DNA of 64,000 nucleotides from Pseudobdellovibrionaceae bacterium (GCA_019637875.1 JAHBUW010000001.1:248001-312000); one strand, 5' to 3'. Positions 43,844 to 52,689 are shown, counted from the first letter of the stretch. Made by a program: numbers and translations. The notes: generated from the letters alone by a model not told the origin.

Positions 43844-44623
43844 ATGAAGTCCACTCTGAAATTGGTCTCTTGGAATGTGAACGGGATTCGTGCTTGCGGC
43901 AAAAAGGGTTTGCCTGAATTTGTCGCGCAGGAAGAGCCTGATATTCTTTGCCTGCAGGAAACGAAAGCGAATCTAGAGCAGGTCGAACCCGATCTGCAGC
44001 GTTTGGGCTATGAATACGCGGACTGGTCCAGCGCCGTGCGTAAGGGCTATTCGGGAGTGGCGACTTTTTCAATTCGTCCGCCCGACCGGGTCGTGAAAGG
44101 CACCGGGAATAAGGATTACGACTCGGAGGGGCGTTTCGTGATTACCACCTACCCCGAGTTCGATTTGTACAACATCTACTTCCCTAACGGCGGCTCGGGA
44201 GAGCTGCGCCACAATTTCAAACAGGGCTTCCTGCGCGATCTCAACGTCCATCTGGCGAAGGAACTCGCGGCGGGAAAAAAGATCGTCGTCGTCGGTGATT
44301 ACAACGTCGCGCACGCGGAGCATGACGTTCACGATCCCAAACGCTTGTCGAAAGAGAGCGGCTTTTTGCCGGAAGAGCGCGCATGGTTGACCTCGTTCCT
44401 GGAGCTGGGCTTCGTCGATACTTTCCGCCACTTCCATCCCGAAGCGAAAGAGCGTTACAGTTGGTGGAGTTACCGTGAGCTGGCCCGTGTGAACAACCGC
44501 GGCTGGCGGATCGATTACATTTGCATCAGCCGAAATCTGTTGCCCCATTTGACCAGCGCCGACATCCTGGATCAGGTCGAGGGCAGTGACCACTGTCCCG
44601 TTGTCGCGGAGTTCAAGTTTTGA
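43844..44623 (+). CDS. xth: Exodeoxyribonuclease III (AP endonuclease family)
   Basis: 259 residues. Motifs SWNVNGIRA, LCLQETKA, VGDYNVAH, WRIDYI and GSDHCPV define the exonuclease III/APE1 family with its metal-binding Glu, Asp-Asn and Asp-His residues. It repairs abasic sites and trims 3' ends. ATG 43844 follows a GGGGG stretch; ATG 43832 is an alternative. The stop overlaps the next start (TGATG), so it is coupled to the metallo-hydrolase gene. Confidence 0.94.
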   Translation: MKSTLKLVSWNVNGIRACGKKGLPEFVAQEEPDILCLQETKANLEQVEPDLQRLGYEYADWSSAVRKGYSGVATFSIRPPDRVVKGTGNKDYDSEGRFVITTYPEFDLYNIYFPNGGSGELRHNFKQGFLRDLNVHLAKELAAGKKIVVVGDYNVAHAEHDVHDPKRLSKESGFLPEERAWLTSFLELGFVDTFRHFHPEAKERYSWWSYRELARVNNRGWRIDYICISRNLLPHLTSADILDQVEGSDHCPVVAEFKF

Positions 44624-45651
44624 TGATGAAATGGCGTGGTTGGGGGCAGGCGCTCGTTCTTTGCGGAGGACTGGCGATCGGAGGATGTGCGGTGGCATAT
44701 GAAGGACCGAAATCGGACCACTTCGACGGTCAGAAATTCTTCCTGCCCGGTGGCCCGAACAACGCCAAAAGTTTTCTGACGCTACTCAAATGGCAGATGA
44801 CGGCCGACCGCAAAGTCTGGCCCGCGTGGACCGAAAACACGAAGCAGAACGACTTCTCGCGCGCACCGGCGCCCGGTGAACACCATATTCATTTCGTGAA
44901 TCACGCGACCCTTTACGTGCATACTTCCCAGGGCGCGTTTATCACGGATCCTTTGTTTTCGCTGCGCGCGAGCCCTTTCCAGTGGGCGGGACCGAAGCGG
45001 GTGCGCCCGCCGGGGACCGAGCTCGAGTCGCTACCGAAACTCGATTTCGTGCTCGTCTCGCATAACCATTACGATCATCTGGACGAAGAGAGTCTGGTCC
45101 GTCTGAAGGACAAATACGATCCGAAGTTTTTCGTCGCCCTCGGCGACGGCGCGTTGTTGAAAAAACGCGGCATCACCAAGGTCACCGAGATGGATTGGTA
45201 CCAGACCGCGAAGGTCGGCGAGTTCGAGATCGTCTTCGTGCCTTCCCAACACTGGTCGGCGCGGGGGATGTTCGATCGCAACGAAAGCCTGTGGGGCGGT
45301 TACATCGTCCGCTCGCAGGGGAAGCAGATCTACTTTGCGGGGGACTCGGGTTACGGTCCGGTCTTCAAGGACATTCACGCCCGTTACGGCGATATGGACA
45401 TCTCGTTTCTGCCCATCGGCGCCTACGAGCCGCGCTGGTTCATGGAAGAGATGCACATGAATCCCGACGACGCGGTGAAGGCGCATCAGGACGTGAAGTC
45501 CAAGCGCTCCATCGGCATCCACTTCGGAACTTTTCAGCTGACGGACGAAGGCATCGACGAGCCCGCGACCGATCTGCAGACCGCGCTCAAAAAATACCCC
45601 GAGCTGACGCCCTTCGTGGTGCCGGATAACGGCGAAACCTTTTACTGGTGA
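44623..45651 (+). CDS. Metallo-beta-lactamase-fold lipoprotein (NAPE-PLD/UlaG-like)
   Basis: 342 residues. The N-terminus ends in AIGGC, a lipobox, so it is exported and lipid-anchored. The zinc motif SHNHYDH, AGDSGYGPVF and a late HFGTFQL place it in the metallo-beta-lactamase superfamily near N-acyl-phosphatidylethanolamine phospholipase D. It may cleave a phosphodiester in membrane lipids (inference). ATG 44623 overlaps the exonuclease stop as TGATG. Confidence 0.88.
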   Translation: MMKWRGWGQALVLCGGLAIGGCAVAYEGPKSDHFDGQKFFLPGGPNNAKSFLTLLKWQMTADRKVWPAWTENTKQNDFSRAPAPGEHHIHFVNHATLYVHTSQGAFITDPLFSLRASPFQWAGPKRVRPPGTELESLPKLDFVLVSHNHYDHLDEESLVRLKDKYDPKFFVALGDGALLKKRGITKVTEMDWYQTAKVGEFEIVFVPSQHWSARGMFDRNESLWGGYIVRSQGKQIYFAGDSGYGPVFKDIHARYGDMDISFLPIGAYEPRWFMEEMHMNPDDAVKAHQDVKSKRSIGIHFGTFQLTDEGIDEPATDLQTALKKYPELTPFVVPDNGETFYW

Positions 45652-45815
45652 GCCCGGAGGGGCGCCTATACGCCGCCGTGGAAGGGCCCCTGTCAATGCG
45701 GTGGACAGTAAAAACTGCCTGGCCTGTGAATAAACCGTGAAAGGCGCGGGGGCCGCGTTTGCACCAAGAGCCCTCGGGTCCGCACTCACGTTAGCCCACG
45801 GACCCGGAGGACGAC

Positions 45816-46175
45816 ATGAAAGCCATCGTCATGACCCTGCTCTTGAGCCTGACCGCATCGCTGAGCCACGCGCAAAGCATCCTGCGCCTAGACACGGCGA
45901 ACGCCTTCGGTGGCGCTTGCCACGACGCGATCTGCTTCGACGGCATGCTGGGGCAGAAACAGATCGGCGTGATGATCGTCGACGGCCAGCTGTCTTTCGT
46001 GGACGAGGATGAAGATGGAAATGGTTTCCGCGTTTTCCTGGAAAAGGCGCAACCCTGCGCCGACTCCGATTCGGATCCCGAAGGCGCGCGTGAGTTCTTC
46101 ATCGATCTCGAGAAAGGGATCTGGTCCGACGAGGCGAAACCCGTTCGCCAGTGCCAAGAGGATTTGCTCAGCTAA
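45816..46175 (+). CDS. Small secreted hypothetical protein
   Basis: 119 residues. Signal peptide (1-19, SHAQ), then a short acidic protein with four cysteines in ACHDAICF, QPCADS and RQCQED, likely forming disulfides. GGAGG precedes the ATG. No family recognised. The upstream gap (164 bp) shows nothing clear. Confidence 0.75.
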   Translation: MKAIVMTLLLSLTASLSHAQSILRLDTANAFGGACHDAICFDGMLGQKQIGVMIVDGQLSFVDEDEDGNGFRVFLEKAQPCADSDSDPEGAREFFIDLEKGIWSDEAKPVRQCQEDLLS

Positions 46176-46213
46176 TGGTTGATTCCGGCATCCGTGGCCG
46201 CTAAACCGGCCCC

Positions 46214-46471
46214 ATGGATTTTTGGGATGTTCACGGCATCTGGTTCATCATTTTCATGTTCTTCTTCCCGCGCCTGACGCTGCTGTTCTCGTCGGTCGCC
46301 TTCGGCGGCCTGTTCTGGTGGCTGGGATTCATCTTCACGCCGCGCCTTTTGGTGGCGATCCTGGCGACGACCGCGTACTGGGAAACCAATCAAATTTTAG
46401 TGGTGTTCACTTGGTTTTGGGCCCTGGGGCTCGAAAGCGCCGAGAAGCGGATGCTCCTCGGCTCACGTTGA
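46214..46471 (+). CDS. Small inner-membrane hypothetical protein
   Basis: 85 residues, mostly hydrophobic, with two to three probable transmembrane helices (about 8-28, 30-50 and 57-75) and many Trp/Phe residues. No family recognised. It lacks a strong ribosome site. The next gene converges with a 4-bp gap. A second frame of similar length overlaps it, but this one has the membrane pattern. Confidence 0.65.
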   Translation: MDFWDVHGIWFIIFMFFFPRLTLLFSSVAFGGLFWWLGFIFTPRLLVAILATTAYWETNQILVVFTWFWALGLESAEKRMLLGSR

Positions 46472-46475
46472 TCGT

Positions 46476-47741
46476 TTAGCGCTCGGTTTCCGAGGCTTGA
46501 TCGTGACGGGCGACCCAGGCTTCCATGTCGCGGAAGTGACGGCGTACGACCGATTGCGCGAGGATCGAAGATTTCACGCGCCAGAGTTTTTCATGAACGG
46601 TGACCGCGGCGATGGCGAGTTTTTCGCCGTTGTCGCCGATGGCGTAGCCGACGAACCAGTCGGTTTTGCCCCGGGGATTGGTGCCGGTCAGTGAGCCCGT
46701 TTTGCCGCCGAGTTCGACCTCGCGGAAGCGGCGGTCGCGACGCAGGTGCTTGAAGCTTTTGCGCGAAGTTCCCGACACGATCGTCTCTTCCATCAGGACT
46801 TTCATTTTATCGTTGCCGTCGGCGGTCAGGACGTCGAAGTCGGTCGCGGGCGTGCCCTCAAGGACGACGCGATTCGATTGATCGGTGACCTTTTCGATCA
46901 TCTGCACCTTGGGCATCTTCCCGTCGTTCGCGATCGTCGCCGCCATCAGCGCGCCGTGCAGCGGGCTCATCTTGGTGACGCGGTTGAAGCCGGAGGCGAT
47001 CTCGGCCATGTGGAAGTTCTTCTCGCTGGGAATTTCGGTCACGCTTTGATCGAACAAAAGGTCGCCGTGGATTTGGCGATTGAAGCCGAAGCGGAACGCG
47101 TACTCTTCCAGATCCTGGGGCTGAAGTTTTTCAAAGGCGACGCGGGCGAAGGCGGTGTTGAAGCTGCGGGCGAAGGCCTCGCGCAAAGAAACTTCGCGGG
47201 TCCAACGGTTGACCACGGTCGACATCGCGTTCCGGCGGTACAGCGTGTGGCTGCCACCGTTGAAGTGGATCAGGCCTTCGGGATCCATGCCGCGCCGATC
47301 GACGGCGGCCGCCGCGGTCACCATTTTGAAGATCGAGGCGGCGGGGAAGGTGCCCCGGATCGCGAGGTTCTCGCCGATCTTTTCACCGCGTTCAAAAGAG
47401 GCCATCGCGCGGACCTTGCCCGTGCGCGCCTCGACGACGACGATGGCGCCGAAATCGGGTTTGTACGCCGACAACAGGCGCTCCGCTTCGTGCTGCAGCT
47501 GATCGTTCAGGGTGTATTCGATCGCGAAGTTCTCGCGACCGTCATTGATGCTTTTCGGAAACTCTTTGCCGCGAATACGGCTCGAGACCTCTTGCACCAC
47601 CCAATCTTGCTTTTCATTGCGGCCCGTCGCCTCATTCTGAGACGTCGCATGGGAATTATTGATCAACCATCCGGCAAAAGCCCATGGAGCGACGAAGACG
47701 ACCATCCAGGTCAGTACCGACCCCTTCAAATTTCTGCGCAT
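46476..47741 (-). CDS. Penicillin-binding transpeptidase-domain protein
   Basis: 421 residues. Signal anchor at ~8-26, then a serine transpeptidase domain with ASIFK (SxxK), SFN (SxN) and GGKTGS (KTG). There is no glycosyltransferase or dimerisation domain, so it is shorter than PBP2/PBP3. It probably makes or edits peptidoglycan crosslinks in the periplasm. The bacterium's predatory relatives use several such enzymes; no specific role can be claimed. It diverges from the TetR gene. Confidence 0.88.
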   Translation of the reverse strand: MRRNLKGSVLTWMVVFVAPWAFAGWLINNSHATSQNEATGRNEKQDWVVQEVSSRIRGKEFPKSINDGRENFAIEYTLNDQLQHEAERLLSAYKPDFGAIVVVEARTGKVRAMASFERGEKIGENLAIRGTFPAASIFKMVTAAAAVDRRGMDPEGLIHFNGGSHTLYRRNAMSTVVNRWTREVSLREAFARSFNTAFARVAFEKLQPQDLEEYAFRFGFNRQIHGDLLFDQSVTEIPSEKNFHMAEIASGFNRVTKMSPLHGALMAATIANDGKMPKVQMIEKVTDQSNRVVLEGTPATDFDVLTADGNDKMKVLMEETIVSGTSRKSFKHLRRDRRFREVELGGKTGSLTGTNPRGKTDWFVGYAIGDNGEKLAIAAVTVHEKLWRVKSSILAQSVVRRHFRDMEAWVARHDQASETER

Positions 47742-47809
47742 TCCTTAAGTTTGCGGGCGGGGAGCCGGTTTCGCAACCCTCAATTGCCCGGGTTAGCCTG
47801 GATTATGGC

Positions 47810-47838
47810 TTGTCATTTCTGAGCCCTGGAACTATTCA
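47810..47838 (+). promoter_or_regulatory. Sigma70-like promoter for the TetR gene
   Basis: TTGTCA (47810-47815) and TATTCA (47833-47838) are 17 bases apart, ending nine bases before the ATG. Transcripts would be nearly leaderless. Confidence 0.4.
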
Positions 47839-47847
47839 GCCTGAGAC

Positions 47848-48489
47848 ATGAAGACCAAAGACCGGATCCTCCTGACATCCATCGAGCTCTTTAATCGCAA
47901 TGGCGTGGTCGCCGTAACGACGAACCACATCGCCAAAGAGCTCGGCATGAGTCCTGGAAATCTGTATTTCCACTACGCGAACAAAGAGGAAATCATCCGT
48001 TCGATCTTCAAAATCATGTGCGCCGAGACCTACAAACTCTGGCACATGAAAAAGGGCCAGCAGCTCGTGCACCCGCTGGATCTCATCGAAAAGAACTTTG
48101 AAATTTTCTGGAAGTACCGTTTTTTCCACAGGGAGATGTACTATCTCCGCCGTAAAGACGCTCAGCTGGGGCGTCTTTGGAAAGCGCACATCGCGAAAAT
48201 TTTGAAACTGATGAACGTCCTGTACCGTCGTTGGCTCAAAGCCGGTTGGATGAAACCGATCGAGTCGGCGGAAGAGATGAACTTCATCGTCAGCGTTCTG
48301 CTCGCGACCGCGAGCACCTTTTTGCAGTTCTTCGAAAGTGCGGATCGTCAGCCGGCGAAAAAGCACGTCGAGTTGGGCTCGATCTACGTGGCCCGCCTCC
48401 TCATCCACTGGACGCAGGGCGAAATGCGCCAGGACTTCGAAAAATTCATCGCGAATTCGAAGGTCTCGATTTCGAGCTCGGTCATTTAA
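47848..48489 (+). CDS. TetR-family transcriptional regulator
   Basis: 213 residues. N-terminal helix-turn-helix (TTNHIAKELGMSPGNLYFHYANKEEI) at ~24-50, followed by an all-helical ligand domain. It diverges from the PBP gene, and may control that gene, itself, or the following secreted protein (inference from position). Ligand unknown. Confidence 0.9.
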   Translation: MKTKDRILLTSIELFNRNGVVAVTTNHIAKELGMSPGNLYFHYANKEEIIRSIFKIMCAETYKLWHMKKGQQLVHPLDLIEKNFEIFWKYRFFHREMYYLRRKDAQLGRLWKAHIAKILKLMNVLYRRWLKAGWMKPIESAEEMNFIVSVLLATASTFLQFFESADRQPAKKHVELGSIYVARLLIHWTQGEMRQDFEKFIANSKVSISSSVI

Positions 48490-48527
48490 ATTCTGGACGT
48501 TGGTCCTCCTAAAAATTGGGCAGGGCG

Positions 48528-48587
48528 TCGGCGCTTGGGCCTCGACAAAAGTCGAAGCGGACGCCTAGGCTTTCGGCATTAAAGCCT
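48528..48587 (+). other. Structured leader upstream of the secreted 153-aa protein
   Basis: TCGAC-AAAA-GTCGA (48542-48555) sits inside a larger pairing of GGCGTC with GACGCC, followed by a 7-bp stem AGGCTTT/AAAGCCT (48567-48573/48581-48587). Both lie in the 145-bp gap before the next gene. They may form a regulatory 5' leader; I recognise no riboswitch class. Confidence 0.45.
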
Positions 48588-48634
48588 TCCGGGGCAAGCC
48601 TTTGCGGGCCTCGGACTACTCCAAGGAGAGCCTC

Positions 48635-49096
48635 ATGAAAGCATGGATGTTTGCACTGCTCGCGAGCTTGAGCCTGACCGCGTTCGCCGCCGGAAATCCC
48701 GATCAGCAAGAGATGCCCATCGAAGACAAGCCCACCATCGAGGGGAGCTGGGAAATTCAAAATCGCTACTGCTACTCGGGCGCGCCCGTGCGCGACGCTT
48801 TCGTTCCCGGTCGCGACACCATGGAGCTGATGTTCCGCAACGGCGAGTTCCGTTCGTTCAGCGACGTTCAAGGCTGCATCGGTTATTCGGCGGGCGACTA
48901 CGAAGTGCGCCGCGGACAAATCACCCTGCACATCATGAAGCAGGTCTCGACCTGTTCGCCGGATCGCTTCCGCGGCACGGTCGTGAACCCTTACCAATTG
49001 CGCGGCAATCGCCTGACCGTCACCGTGGGACCCATCGGCTACGGCGGCCCCTGCCCGCAGGGCGACTCGCTCGCCGTCGTTTACCGCCGCCTCTAA
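48635..49096 (+). CDS. Secreted hypothetical protein, cysteine-containing
   Basis: 153 residues. Signal peptide (1-19, AFAA). The mature part has four cysteines (RYCYSG, QGCIGY, STCSPD, GPCPQG), suggesting two disulfides, and is beta-rich in the style of small lipocalin-like domains. AAGGAGAG precedes ATG 48635. No family recognised. Confidence 0.75.
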   Translation: MKAWMFALLASLSLTAFAAGNPDQQEMPIEDKPTIEGSWEIQNRYCYSGAPVRDAFVPGRDTMELMFRNGEFRSFSDVQGCIGYSAGDYEVRRGQITLHIMKQVSTCSPDRFRGTVVNPYQLRGNRLTVTVGPIGYGGPCPQGDSLAVVYRRL

Positions 49097-49199
49097 AACG
49101 GGCGCCGCGGAAAAAAGTCACAGACCTTGCCAGCCGCGAATTTGCACCCAGATTCGCGGTTACTCCTTGGAGATCATTTCCCAGGAGGCGGGAGGTTCT

Positions 49200-49691
49200 A
49201 TGAGCAAAGCATTCACTGAAGAAGAAGTCCCGGTCCAAGAGGTTTTCTTTCAACCTCGCGATCTGAACACCGGCACCGACAATTACATCACCCGCCAAGG
49301 TTATGAGCACCTGCAGACGCAGGTCCGTCAGCTGGGCGCCGAGCACGAGCTGCTGGCGGCGTCCGATCGCGCGACCGACGAGGTGCGCCTGCGCGAAGTC
49401 GACCATCGTTTACAGTTGATGAAAGCACGGCTCGAAACGGCCGTGATTATCGAACGTCCGCAAAAAGAGGACGGACGCGTGTTCTTCGGCTCGACCGTCA
49501 CCGTGAAGGACGAGGAAGAAGACGAGCACCGCTACCAACTGGTGGGCGTGGACGAAACCGACGCGAAGAACGGCAAGATCAGCTGGATCTCGCCCGTGGG
49601 GAAAGCCCTTCTTCGCGCGAAGGTCGGTGACTTCGTCATCGTCAAAACCCCGCGCGGGGAAGAAGAGCTCGAGATCACGGCGGTCAGCTAG
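49200..49691 (+). CDS. GreA/GreB-family transcription factor with shortened coiled coil
   Basis: 163 residues. The N-terminal coiled coil begins NYITRQGYEHL and ends LREVDHRLQLMKARLE; the C-terminal FKBP-like domain has VFFGSTVTVKD, YQLVGVDETDA and ISWISPVGKALLRAKVGD, as in GreB. Compared with GreB, about a dozen residues are missing at the coiled-coil tip, including the acidic SENAEY motif that enters the polymerase channel. It may bind RNA polymerase without stimulating cleavage. GGAGGTTCT precedes the ATG. Confidence 0.85.
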   Translation: MSKAFTEEEVPVQEVFFQPRDLNTGTDNYITRQGYEHLQTQVRQLGAEHELLAASDRATDEVRLREVDHRLQLMKARLETAVIIERPQKEDGRVFFGSTVTVKDEEEDEHRYQLVGVDETDAKNGKISWISPVGKALLRAKVGDFVIVKTPRGEEELEITAVS

Positions 49692-50353
49692 TTCGATTTT
49701 TGGGGGTATCTGTCTTCACAGATATCCCCGTTTCCACCGTTCAAAATTTGGTTCTCTGAAAGGCCCGTGAGGTTCGCCATCTTTTTGGCGTTCTGTTCGC
49801 GGTGCCCTTTCACCCAGTTGATGCCCAGCAGGTTGCAGCCGCCCAGGTTGTACTCGAACGGATAATCCGGAACTTTGATTTTTTCCCGTTCCTTCATACA
49901 GCGTTTCATCTCGACCCCTTGTTGCAGGCAGGCCTTCGTGATTTTCATATAGGCGTCTTGCCCCGAGCGGCGGGTTTTCAAGAGCTGCTGCATCTTTTTG
50001 TCTTTGTTCGCTTTGATCAGCGCGCGGATCTTGTCGGATTTCTTTTGGGCGGCGTCGAATGAGTCGCCCGCGCCTTGCCGGACGGCAAGGTAGTAGACGT
50101 GCGCGGTCGAGTTGCAGACGAAGCTGCGGCCCGCGCAGCTGGCGCGCATTTCCCGAAGGAAGCGCGTATCGCACTCGTCGCGTTTGAAGCCCAGAAGCCC
50201 GGCTTCAGAATAGCAGACGTCGTGTTTGAAACACGCCTGGCGGAAATCGAAAAAGCCGGATTTGTCATAGGCGTCCGAGCAGTTTTCGCCGGCCATGGCG
50301 GCGAGCGGTGAAAAGAGCAGGGCGATGACGACGACACGACAGAACGCAAACAT
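49688..50353 (-). CDS. Secreted phospholipase A2-like protein
   Basis: 221 residues. Signal peptide (~1-21, AMAGE), then ACFKHDVCYSEAG, the His-Asp-x-Cys-Tyr catalytic/disulfide motif of bacterial and fungal phospholipase A2, with partner cysteines in DECDTRF and ASCAGR. A ~100-residue Lys-rich C-terminal extension follows, with further cysteines. The enzyme would release fatty acids from phospholipids outside the cell. GGAGG precedes ATG 50353. It converges with the Gre-like gene (4-bp overlap of stops). Confidence 0.82.
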   Translation of the reverse strand: MFAFCRVVVIALLFSPLAAMAGENCSDAYDKSGFFDFRQACFKHDVCYSEAGLLGFKRDECDTRFLREMRASCAGRSFVCNSTAHVYYLAVRQGAGDSFDAAQKKSDKIRALIKANKDKKMQQLLKTRRSGQDAYMKITKACLQQGVEMKRCMKEREKIKVPDYPFEYNLGGCNLLGINWVKGHREQNAKKMANLTGLSENQILNGGNGDICEDRYPQKSN

Positions 50354-50534
50354 GGGAGTCCTCCAAAAGGCCTCCCGAACGACAGCGCTTTCAGAATAAC
50401 GGGGTCGAGTTTCGAAAGCGAGGCCCCCGACCGACATTTCGCGGTCTTTTCACGGATGAAGGACGTTACTTTGGTCTAGGCTCAAACCAGCGCTCGACTT
50501 GCGGAAAAAGACCCGCGCGGGCGACAATTTGGAC

Positions 50535-51296
50535 ATGAAATACCTTTTTTCGATTCTGACGATTTTGCTCCCGGTCGCCTCTTTCGCGGCGGAAACCCCC
50601 TTGGCTTGTGAAGACAAGTTGGCCGTGCTCGAACGCCAAGGCGTGAACCGCGGCGCTTTCCTGCAGGCGCTGAAAAACGTGCGCAGTTACGACACGCCTT
50701 CGCGTTACGTGCTGATGGCGCACCTCGGTCGCCAACGCGAAGGGGAAATGCACTTGGTCGATACGCAGACGGGACAGGTGCGTACCTTCAAGATGTGGCA
50801 CGGCTTTCCCGAAAACCACGGCGAGATATTGAATAAAGAAGCGCACGAAACGACCTACTTCGGCGGGCAACAGTTGCGCTTCGACGAAGAGGACTTCCGC
50901 AAATATCACCGCATCAAAACGGAAGTCATCTCGCCCAGCTTGAAGAACAAGCTGGCGGCGCGCGGCGATCGTCCCGGTGGTAACCAAGTGCTGCTGAAGT
51001 GTTCAGAGCGCTTTCGCAACAATCCGAAGCGCGCGATTCCCAGCTTGAACGATCCGTGTATGGAGCCGAAAGACGTCGATCAGCTTTTCAATTTGTTGAA
51101 AGCTGAGCAAAGAACTTCGACCGCGACGCCCAAACCCAGCGTCGTGATGTTCACTTATCCGACTCGCAATCTGAATAATTATTTGAACCAAGTGAAGCTT
51201 GCGAACGATACGCCCGACGTCTGTAAGACGCTCGCGCAGATGCCCGTCGCGCCGACGAATGCGACCGAGAGCGCGCCCGCTGACGGCGTGGAATAA
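50535..51296 (+). CDS. Secreted hypothetical protein (tandem paralogue 1)
   Basis: 253 residues. Signal peptide (1-18, SFAA). The mature protein begins with GAFLQALKNV and has MHLVDTQTGQVRTFKMWHG, which recalls the first strands of YkuD_2-type L,D-transpeptidase-like proteins; the catalytic Cys motif of those enzymes is not evident. It ends with FTYPTRNLNNYLNQVKLAND. The next gene, ten bases downstream, is its paralogue. Confidence 0.8.
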   Translation: MKYLFSILTILLPVASFAAETPLACEDKLAVLERQGVNRGAFLQALKNVRSYDTPSRYVLMAHLGRQREGEMHLVDTQTGQVRTFKMWHGFPENHGEILNKEAHETTYFGGQQLRFDEEDFRKYHRIKTEVISPSLKNKLAARGDRPGGNQVLLKCSERFRNNPKRAIPSLNDPCMEPKDVDQLFNLLKAEQRTSTATPKPSVVMFTYPTRNLNNYLNQVKLANDTPDVCKTLAQMPVAPTNATESAPADGVE

Positions 51297-51305
51297 GGAC
51301 GGCCC

Positions 51306-52076
51306 ATGAAACGTGGATGGTGGCTCTCGCTTTTGCTTTTACCGATTTCCGTTTTTGCCGCCGGCGATCCCAACGCCGCGTGCTCGAACAAGATCGCACA
51401 AATCGAGAACCAGGGTGTCCACCGGGGCGCCTTCCTGCAGGCGCTGAAGAACATCGACACGCGCACGGACAAAAGCCCGCGTTACATCTTCATGTCGAAG
51501 CTGGGCCGTACGCGCGGACCGGGTGAGCTGCTCGTCGTCGACACCCATACCGGACACGTCACGCCGATCCCGATGACCCACGGGGTTCCCGAGAACGCGC
51601 CCGACGTGTTGAACCACCGCCGCGCCTTCGTCATGTATTTCGGTGGCGCGCAGGTGAAGTTCGACGAAGACCAGTACATGAAAACCGGCGAGATCTCGAC
51701 GGTTCCCGTCTCGGCGAGTCTGCGCAACAAACTCGCGCCCGGCAGCGACGGCGAGCCGCAGCTGATCCAGGGGATTTCGCGCTGTGAACGTTTCGGGCGC
51801 AAGAAACAGGCGCTGCAAATGCACCTCGTGAACAACTACTGTTTCGAAAAAGAGAACTTCGATAAAATCCGCAAGCTGATCGAGGACGACGCGAAGGCGG
51901 GGAGTGCGCCGCCGCTGATGTTCACTTATCCGACACGTAATTTGGACAATTACCTTAACCAAGTGAAGTTGGCCAACGACGCGCCCAACGCGTGCAAGAT
52001 CCTCGAGCGGATGCCGAATCCCTCGGTGTCCGCGCCCATGGTGGATTCCGGCTCTTCTCCAGATACCGTTCAATAG
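51306..52076 (+). CDS. Secreted hypothetical protein (tandem paralogue 2)
   Basis: 256 residues. Signal peptide (1-18, VFAA). It shares with its upstream neighbour GAFLQALKN, LVVDTHTGHV, YFGGAQVKFDE and the near-identical tail FTYPTRNLDNYLNQVKLAND, so the pair arose by duplication. Cysteines in AACSNK, SRCERF, NYCFEK and NACKIL are largely shared. Function unknown; possible distant YkuD_2 relation. A hairpin terminator candidate follows. Confidence 0.8.
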   Translation: MKRGWWLSLLLLPISVFAAGDPNAACSNKIAQIENQGVHRGAFLQALKNIDTRTDKSPRYIFMSKLGRTRGPGELLVVDTHTGHVTPIPMTHGVPENAPDVLNHRRAFVMYFGGAQVKFDEDQYMKTGEISTVPVSASLRNKLAPGSDGEPQLIQGISRCERFGRKKQALQMHLVNNYCFEKENFDKIRKLIEDDAKAGSAPPLMFTYPTRNLDNYLNQVKLANDAPNACKILERMPNPSVSAPMVDSGSSPDTVQ

Positions 52077-52092
52077 TGCCAAACTTTGGCAC
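52076..52092 (+). terminator. Hairpin after the paralogue pair
   Basis: GTGCCAAA and TTTGGCAC pair over eight bases around a single C, starting at the stop codon region; CCCTTT follows, a weak T tract. Confidence 0.45.
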
Positions 52093-52211
52093 CCCTTTCG
52101 CTATTCCCCCTGCGGGCGGGACGATTCCAGCGATAAAAGCGGGGTCTTCCCAGGGGAAATTTCAGGCTTGTCTACAATGTCGACAGGCCGCGGGTGATGG
52201 GGAGTCTAGGC

Positions 52212-52625
52212 ATGAGAGAGATTTTGGTTCTCGGCATTCTGATCGCGGGGCTTTGGGGGAATGAAGGGCACGCGAGCGTACCCTTGGTGGCGCCGAAGGC
52301 TTCGGACTGCCGGGCGCTGGTGAAAGAGCTGCGGGCGTTCCAGAACGCCCAATCGTCCCTCATGCGGGGCTTCGTGCAAAAGAACGAAACCCTCGCGGAA
52401 ACCCTCGATCTATACTCTGCGCAATTCCAAAAACGTAAAGGCACGCTCAAGAAAGGCGACTACGCTTCGCTCACGCAGTCGGCCGATGCGTTCCGCGCTC
52501 ATGGTCAACGTGAGGCGAATCTGGTGGGACGTTTTGAGACGTCTTCGGGCGCCCTCCTGGACCAAGTGGCCCAGTGTCTGGAATCGACCGGACCCAGCCT
52601 TTCGCTCGCGCCGACCCACCAATAG
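52212..52625 (+). CDS. Secreted helical hypothetical protein
   Basis: 137 residues. Signal peptide (1-20, GHAS), then an all-helical stretch with heptad-like spacing and one cysteine pair (SDCRAL, AQCLES). No family recognised. I use ATG 52212 because the signal peptide starts there; GTG 52194 and ATG 52197 are possible. Confidence 0.7.
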   Translation: MREILVLGILIAGLWGNEGHASVPLVAPKASDCRALVKELRAFQNAQSSLMRGFVQKNETLAETLDLYSAQFQKRKGTLKKGDYASLTQSADAFRAHGQREANLVGRFETSSGALLDQVAQCLESTGPSLSLAPTHQ

Positions 52626-52632
52626 CCGGGCG

Positions 52633-52689
52633 CGGTTTCTGACGAAACCTCGACTGGCCAAGGCTCGGTTTCTTACGAAACCTCGACTG
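52633..52689. repeat. Two direct copies of a 24-bp sequence
   Basis: Units at 52633-52656 and 52666-52689 differ at one base. Each contains a small hairpin GGTTT/AAACC. They lie between two secreted-protein genes. A third, weaker resemblance (CAAACCTCGACCTG) occurs near 53215. Confidence 0.65.
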
